Assembly: GCA_000226015.1 (NCBI GenBank)
Contig: JH152731.1
Location: 17,459-39,157 of the forward strand
DNA length: 21,699 nt
Direction of reading: 5' to 3'
Origin: Mnemiopsis leidyi
Taxonomy: Eukaryota > Ctenophora > Tentaculata > Lobata > Bolinopsidae
Positions 18,534 through 21,699 of this stretch are shown piece by piece. The notes beneath the pieces were generated by a model that did no database searches, had not been told where the DNA came from, and saw nothing but the letters and a program-made list of their open reading frames with translations. A program made the translations under genes and the position numbers. Numbering within the stretch: position 1 is the stretch's first letter; the number at the start of each line of letters is the position of its first letter.

Positions 18534-18904
18534 AATCTTCGTTCGTTTACGTTTGTCTATTCTTGTTTTTCAGCGGTATAGGACTCGGAGTTGGTTATCA
18601 GCTCTGTTTTATAATTAAACTTTGAAATGTTTTCTTTTAACACAGTAGCTGAGCGTGCACAAATTTCTTTGCGAGCTTGGAATGTTAGCTGATGATCGTT
18701 CTACAAATGCACTGCTCCATTTTTAAAACCGTATAATCGCAAGATAGGAGCTCTAGTTTTTACCCACAAATAAATTATCTAAAACGTTAAAAAGCCTATC
18801 CAATTTTTAGTCAGTATTGCAATTGTTTATTTTCTCAAAACAAATACTTTGAAATTTTTGTGTCACACAATCAAAACAAAATGAAGAACAAATAAACGCC
18901 AAAT

Positions 18905-18947
18905 CAAAACGCCAGCCACCTGCTAAACAAAGTTAGCGTTTTGTGTC
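18905..18947. repeat. Copy of an exon 3' end with its splice donor
   Basis: 43 bases resembling 18966-19008 (offset 61), including the last residues of the coiled-coil exon and its donor (minus sense: cag|gtggct in the copy, cag|gtaacc in the original). The copy has an in-frame TAG just before its donor. Confidence 0.8.
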
Positions 18948-18981
18948 AAACAAACAAACTCCAGAACAAAACGCCGGTTAC

Positions 18982-19152
18982 CTGCTGGACAAAGTTAGTA
19001 TTTTGTTCCTTGAGAGCATGTATCCTTATCGTTAGCTGGTTCATACTGAACTGGTACTCCTTCTTCCACGCCAGCTCCTTCTTCCGCAATTTCTCTCGCT
19101 CTCTCTGACAGACGTTCTTCTGGTCCACTTCGTAGGCAAGTGATTCTCTAAC
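18982..19152 (-). CDS. Coiled-coil gene exon (VRESLAYEVD...)
   Basis: The acceptor is catgctgttcag before 19152 and the donor is gtaacc after 18982. It is 57 codons, phase 0 at both ends: VRESLAYEVDQKNVCQRERE, then KLRKKELAWKKEYQFSMNQL and TIRIHALKEQNTNFVQQ. It is very rich in Lys, Arg, Glu and Gln with regular hydrophobic spacing. Its length and phase fit the exon at 19810-19957 directly upstream. Both its borders have diverged copies in the neighbouring introns. Confidence 0.88.
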
Positions 19153-19809
19153 CTGAACAGCATGGTTTAACAGCCAATAGAGAACATTACTTCAGCTCAG
19201 GGGAAAGCAAGGGTCACAGATTTTCTATATCACGTGACACATATTCACAGGATTGAGCTATGGGATAAATTAACTTGTACAGCATAATTTAACGGTCAAT
19301 AAACCACAATAAACCACAGAGCCAATATAGGGCTCCTACAGGCCCGTAAGTTCAGACAAATTAAAACTTTGATGACGTCATTGAATTGGAGGGCATCTAA
19401 TTTCCGCTCCATTGACTTCTGAATGGGAGATTGTGAACTCTTGTTTCACAATTCCACATAATTGAACATATTACATAGTTGTGCGGTTGGTCTTTTCAAG
19501 AGTGCGCAACTATCAAGGATCAAAGTAGCATTTGTCAAAAAACATAATATTCTTTATCAAGAAACAATTTTTTAAGGGAAAAGTGAACATTAAAGAAGTG
19601 CCAGTTAATGAAATTAATTTCAATTTAATTCCAACAATTAGTGTAGCGATATAAACTTTCTAATCATTATTGTATTATCTATTTACTATTTTATTCTCCA
19701 TTTAAGGCTGAATAATGGCCCAACAACAACAAAAAAAGAAACAATTCTTTATCAAGAAACAATATTATTTATAAAGAATCCCAATGCAAATATTTATCCC
19801 TAATCTGAC
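19153..19809 (-). other. Intron with a diverged copy of the exon acceptor
   Basis: Bases 19271-19306 resemble 19151-19186 (acctgaacagcatggtttaa against acttgtacagcataatttaa). A second pair, ttctttatcaagaaacaat, occurs at about 19551-19569 and 19746-19764. No further exon was seen. Confidence 0.55.
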
Positions 19810-19957
19810 CTCCTCGATCTGTCCAGTTAACAGTTCCACGTTGAGTTTGTGTCCCTCGTTAGCCTGCTGAATCCTGAACTCCAGCTCAGCATTGTCCCTC
19901 TTTAACCTTGCTGCTTCCTCGGACTGGTCCAATAGCTCCTGCTTGGAGTTTTTTAAC
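19810..19957 (-). CDS. Coiled-coil gene exon (LKNSKQELLD...)
   Basis: The acceptor is cttgtacaatcag before 19957 and the donor is gtcaga after 19810. One base completes a codon begun in the exon before, then 49 codons follow: LKNSKQELLDQSEEAARLKR, then DNAELEFRIQQANEGHKLNV and ELLTGQIEE, ending in phase 0. Continuous helix with heptads. It needs two bases carried in, whereas the next exon recognised upstream (21564-21636) leaves only one, so an exon is probably missing between them. Confidence 0.85.
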
Positions 19958-21011
19958 CTGATTGTACAAGGTATTTAAGACAAATTTAGATTAAGTTTAA
20001 GTTTAAGTTCAAGTTTAAGTTTAAGTTCAAGTTTAAGTTTAAGTTTAAGTTTAAGTTTAAGTTTAAGTTTAAGTTTAAGTTTAAGTTTAAGTTTAAGTTT
20101 AAGTTTAAGTTTAAGTTTAATTGCCACATTTCTTAACTTTCTTCGTAAGCTGTTCGATCCATATACTTTTATTTTAAGACTTATTAAATATGAATACGTC
20201 GACATTTGATATTCAAGATTTGATATTAAAGATTTTATATCTCGTATTTCAAGTTTTGATATTTCGAGATCCTATATTCTATTTAATTCTGAGGTCTGAT
20301 AAGTTTCTAGTTTAGACCAGGGAAACTCTAAAATCACATACTCTTGTAGTCCTTAGTTACTAGACATTTTTTATTAAAAAACTGAGACTATTTAACTGTC
20401 ACCAAGAGTTATCTAATAAGTAAAGTGCCAAATGCAAGCACAGATTAGGACTTCCTAAATTAGAAAATCGTATTTTTGGTAGCATGTTTTCACGACAAAA
20501 CTACGAATATTCGATAAAGATTTATCTTATTGCAGCATTAAATAGGTAATCAAATAAATCAGATCAGCACAGAGTAGAAATTGAATTTTGTCTTCCGCAA
20601 TAACCGACACTATTATGAAATATTCATATGATAAATAACGTGCGTATCATTTAAACCGACCAGGTTGATTGATTAATATTAGTCAGTTTACATAGTATGA
20701 TTATAGGACAACTGTGACTCCGCCGTTTTGTCATTTCAACGTTTCCAAAAACGCAATCAACAATTACATAGATAATTATTCAACTTTCAATTTGTATCGT
20801 CTGTACATGAACATGTAGATGAACAGTAGGGAATTAGTTGATGAACAGGTACTGTCAACAACGAAACTCACCAACATCTTAACCATCTAAGCTCGATAGG
20901 TTCCCAAGGCTTATCCCTACATGCATAGTTTATATCGTGTGCTCGTGTCACAGAGAAGAACTTTTTAAGAATATATGAGCAAACATACTACTCATAGATA
21001 AACAAGCAGAC
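19958..21011 (-). other. Intronic stretch probably hiding one unrecognised exon
   Basis: The phase mismatch between flanking coiled-coil exons predicts a further exon (length 3n+1) between 19958 and 21563. No frame long enough to be convincing was found. The stretch contains the TTTAAG hexanucleotide array listed separately. Confidence 0.4.
19986..20119. repeat. Hexanucleotide microsatellite (TTTAAG)n
   Basis: About 22 copies of tttaag, with four variant units (ttcaag) near the left end and an uninterrupted run to the right. The Lys-Leu repeat frame on the minus strand is an artefact. The unit is not the animal telomere repeat. Confidence 0.97.
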
Positions 21012-21119
21012 TACAGTAAAACCTCTATTTACCGGGCCTCGCGGGGGAAAGGGTGAAGGCCCGGTAAATCGAGGGACACAGTAGATAGAGGTACGGTAGA
21101 TAGAAGTTTAAATACTGTA
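21012..21119. mobile_element. 108-bp MITE-like element with internal hairpin
   Basis: It starts tacagtaaaacctctattta and ends inverted in tactgta at 21113-21119. Inside, a perfect 13-bp inverted repeat (atttaccgggcct, 21027-21039, with its complement at 21057-21069) brackets a 17-base G-rich loop, and cctctat (21022-21028) pairs with atagagg (21085-21091). TA termini and a 'cagtaaaacctctattta' end resemble termini of Tc1/mariner/pogo-type DNA transposons. Non-coding. Confidence 0.6.
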
Positions 21120-21563
21120 TTGAGAAATATTGGGGGAAAGGGACCAGCAGACTATTTACATAAATATTTACAGCAATAATCTTCTCCAGGATTCGATGTT
21201 TGATAAACTGTTCTAGTTTTGAAGAACTAAGTGCTCAGAGCATCACTGAAAAGGTGGAAAAACATGTTACATGAAACAGAACAACATCAAAAGAACGAAC
21301 AAACGAACGGACAAACAAATACATACGATTCGTTGAGGAGGCGAAGAGACGCAGCAGATCTTCCAGCGGCAGTTTTAGCCCCTTTCAAAGCTGAAAGAGA
21401 AATCGTACGATTTACGAGGCACACTTGCTTTTACTCTATTATGATGACGTTATCATCCAATCATTCAGTTAAAATATTATCATAGACAATGACAATTTTG
21501 AAACATTCTAGATGTGTATATTAATATATAATAGATTTGTATATAAATCACGTGGCTACATAC
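21120..21563 (-). other. Stretch without a recognised gene
   Basis: An 84-codon plus-strand frame at 21231-21485 has no domain, low-complexity Gln/Asn/Thr content and no splice context. It is judged accidental. The sequence is otherwise probably intronic to the minus-strand gene. Confidence 0.4.
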
Positions 21564-21636
21564 TGTTGTGGAGTTGATTTCGCTCTTTTTCTAGCTTAGC
21601 AGCGTTTTGTGAGGCCTCCGCCAATTCCTTGTGTAC
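21564..21636 (-). CDS. Coiled-coil exon (VHKELAEASQ...)
   Basis: The acceptor is ctaactgcctgcag before 21636 and the donor is gtatgt after 21564, both good. It starts in phase 0, encodes 24 residues (VHKELAEASQNAAKLEKERN then QLHN) and leaves one base. Other frames are closed. The Ala/Leu heptads match the exons further left in character, so the same gene is likely, but the phase does not join directly to 19810-19957. Confidence 0.7.
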
Positions 21637-21650
21637 CTGCAGGCAGTTAG

Positions 21651-21699
21651 ACACGTGACTAGAGTTTATACACGTGACTAGAGTTTATACACGTGACTA
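21651..21699. repeat. 19-bp tandem repeat with CACGTG
   Basis: Two and a half copies of acacgtgactagagtttat, running off the window edge. Each unit holds a CACGTG E-box. The array lies 15 bases upstream (minus sense) of the acceptor of the exon at 21564-21636. Confidence 0.9.

Noticed and set aside
18358..18618. 86-codon plus-strand open frame starting at 18358
   Set aside because: It is out of frame with the six-cysteine ShKT reading. The spliced frame from 18352 has signal peptide, dibasic site and cysteine pattern.
19975..20205. Lys-Leu repeat protein on the minus strand, or a telomere-like array
   Set aside because: A translation of (TTTAAG)n. The unit is not TTAGGG and lies inside an intron-rich gene.
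20860..20900. Micro-exon ending in a strong gtgagt donor (minus)
   Set aside because: Only about 15 bases between AG and GT, and its length does not repair the phase mismatch between 21564 and 19957.
1..21699. tRNA, rRNA, bacterial operon, Shine-Dalgarno or terminator features
   Set aside because: No tRNA-like cloverleaf with a T-loop consensus or rRNA-like block was recognised by eye, and the gene structure is eukaryotic.

Overview
The window is eukaryotic nuclear DNA, most likely from an early-branching animal and probably a cnidarian. It is AT-rich, has spliced genes with GT..AG introns, and carries a mariner-type transposon and many minisatellites. One gene encodes a single-domain six-cysteine ShKT peptide precursor with a dibasic propeptide end, a layout well known from cnidarians. 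Another encodes a four-EF-hand protein resembling flagellar calcium-binding proteins (calflagins). No prokaryotic features were seen. The cnidarian call is an inference, because ShKT peptides also occur in other phyla.

Layout, left to right. Bases 1-923 are an internally deleted mariner element with matching inverted ends. Bases 946-1562 hold a C-rich minisatellite and a long CTACT/CTCTG microsatellite. Four X-box (RFX-type) motifs cluster at 2241-2484. An intronless EF-hand gene lies on + at 4230-4778, and a CTAAC-rich minisatellite ends 7 bases before its ATG in a splice-acceptor-like CAG. A possible minus-strand exon with a transmembrane segment sits at 5734-5895. A 66-bp minisatellite occupies 6806-7350.

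From about 8970 to 21636 the minus strand carries exons of one long coiled-coil protein that I could not name. Nine exons from 19957 down to 8970 chain with matching phases. A tenth, at 21564-21636, is probably upstream, but an exon appears to be missing between it and the next. The introns of this gene are unusual: at least four exon/intron boundaries have been copied into the neighbouring intron. Its largest apparent intron (13347-18981) contains three minisatellites, another X-box, and a complete two-exon ShKT peptide gene on the opposite strand (18088-18533). A 170-bp imperfect hairpin, an E-box palindrome and a 108-bp MITE lie in other introns.

Functional picture (inference). The EF-hand gene and the X-box cluster together suggest ciliary or flagellar expression under RFX control. 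The coiled-coil gene could be ciliary too, but nothing in it proves this. The ShKT gene is a nested passenger. Both plus-strand genes have a repeat array that reiterates splice-acceptor or branch-site-like words and ends 6-8 bases before the ATG, which could mark spliced-leader or 5'UTR-intron acceptors.
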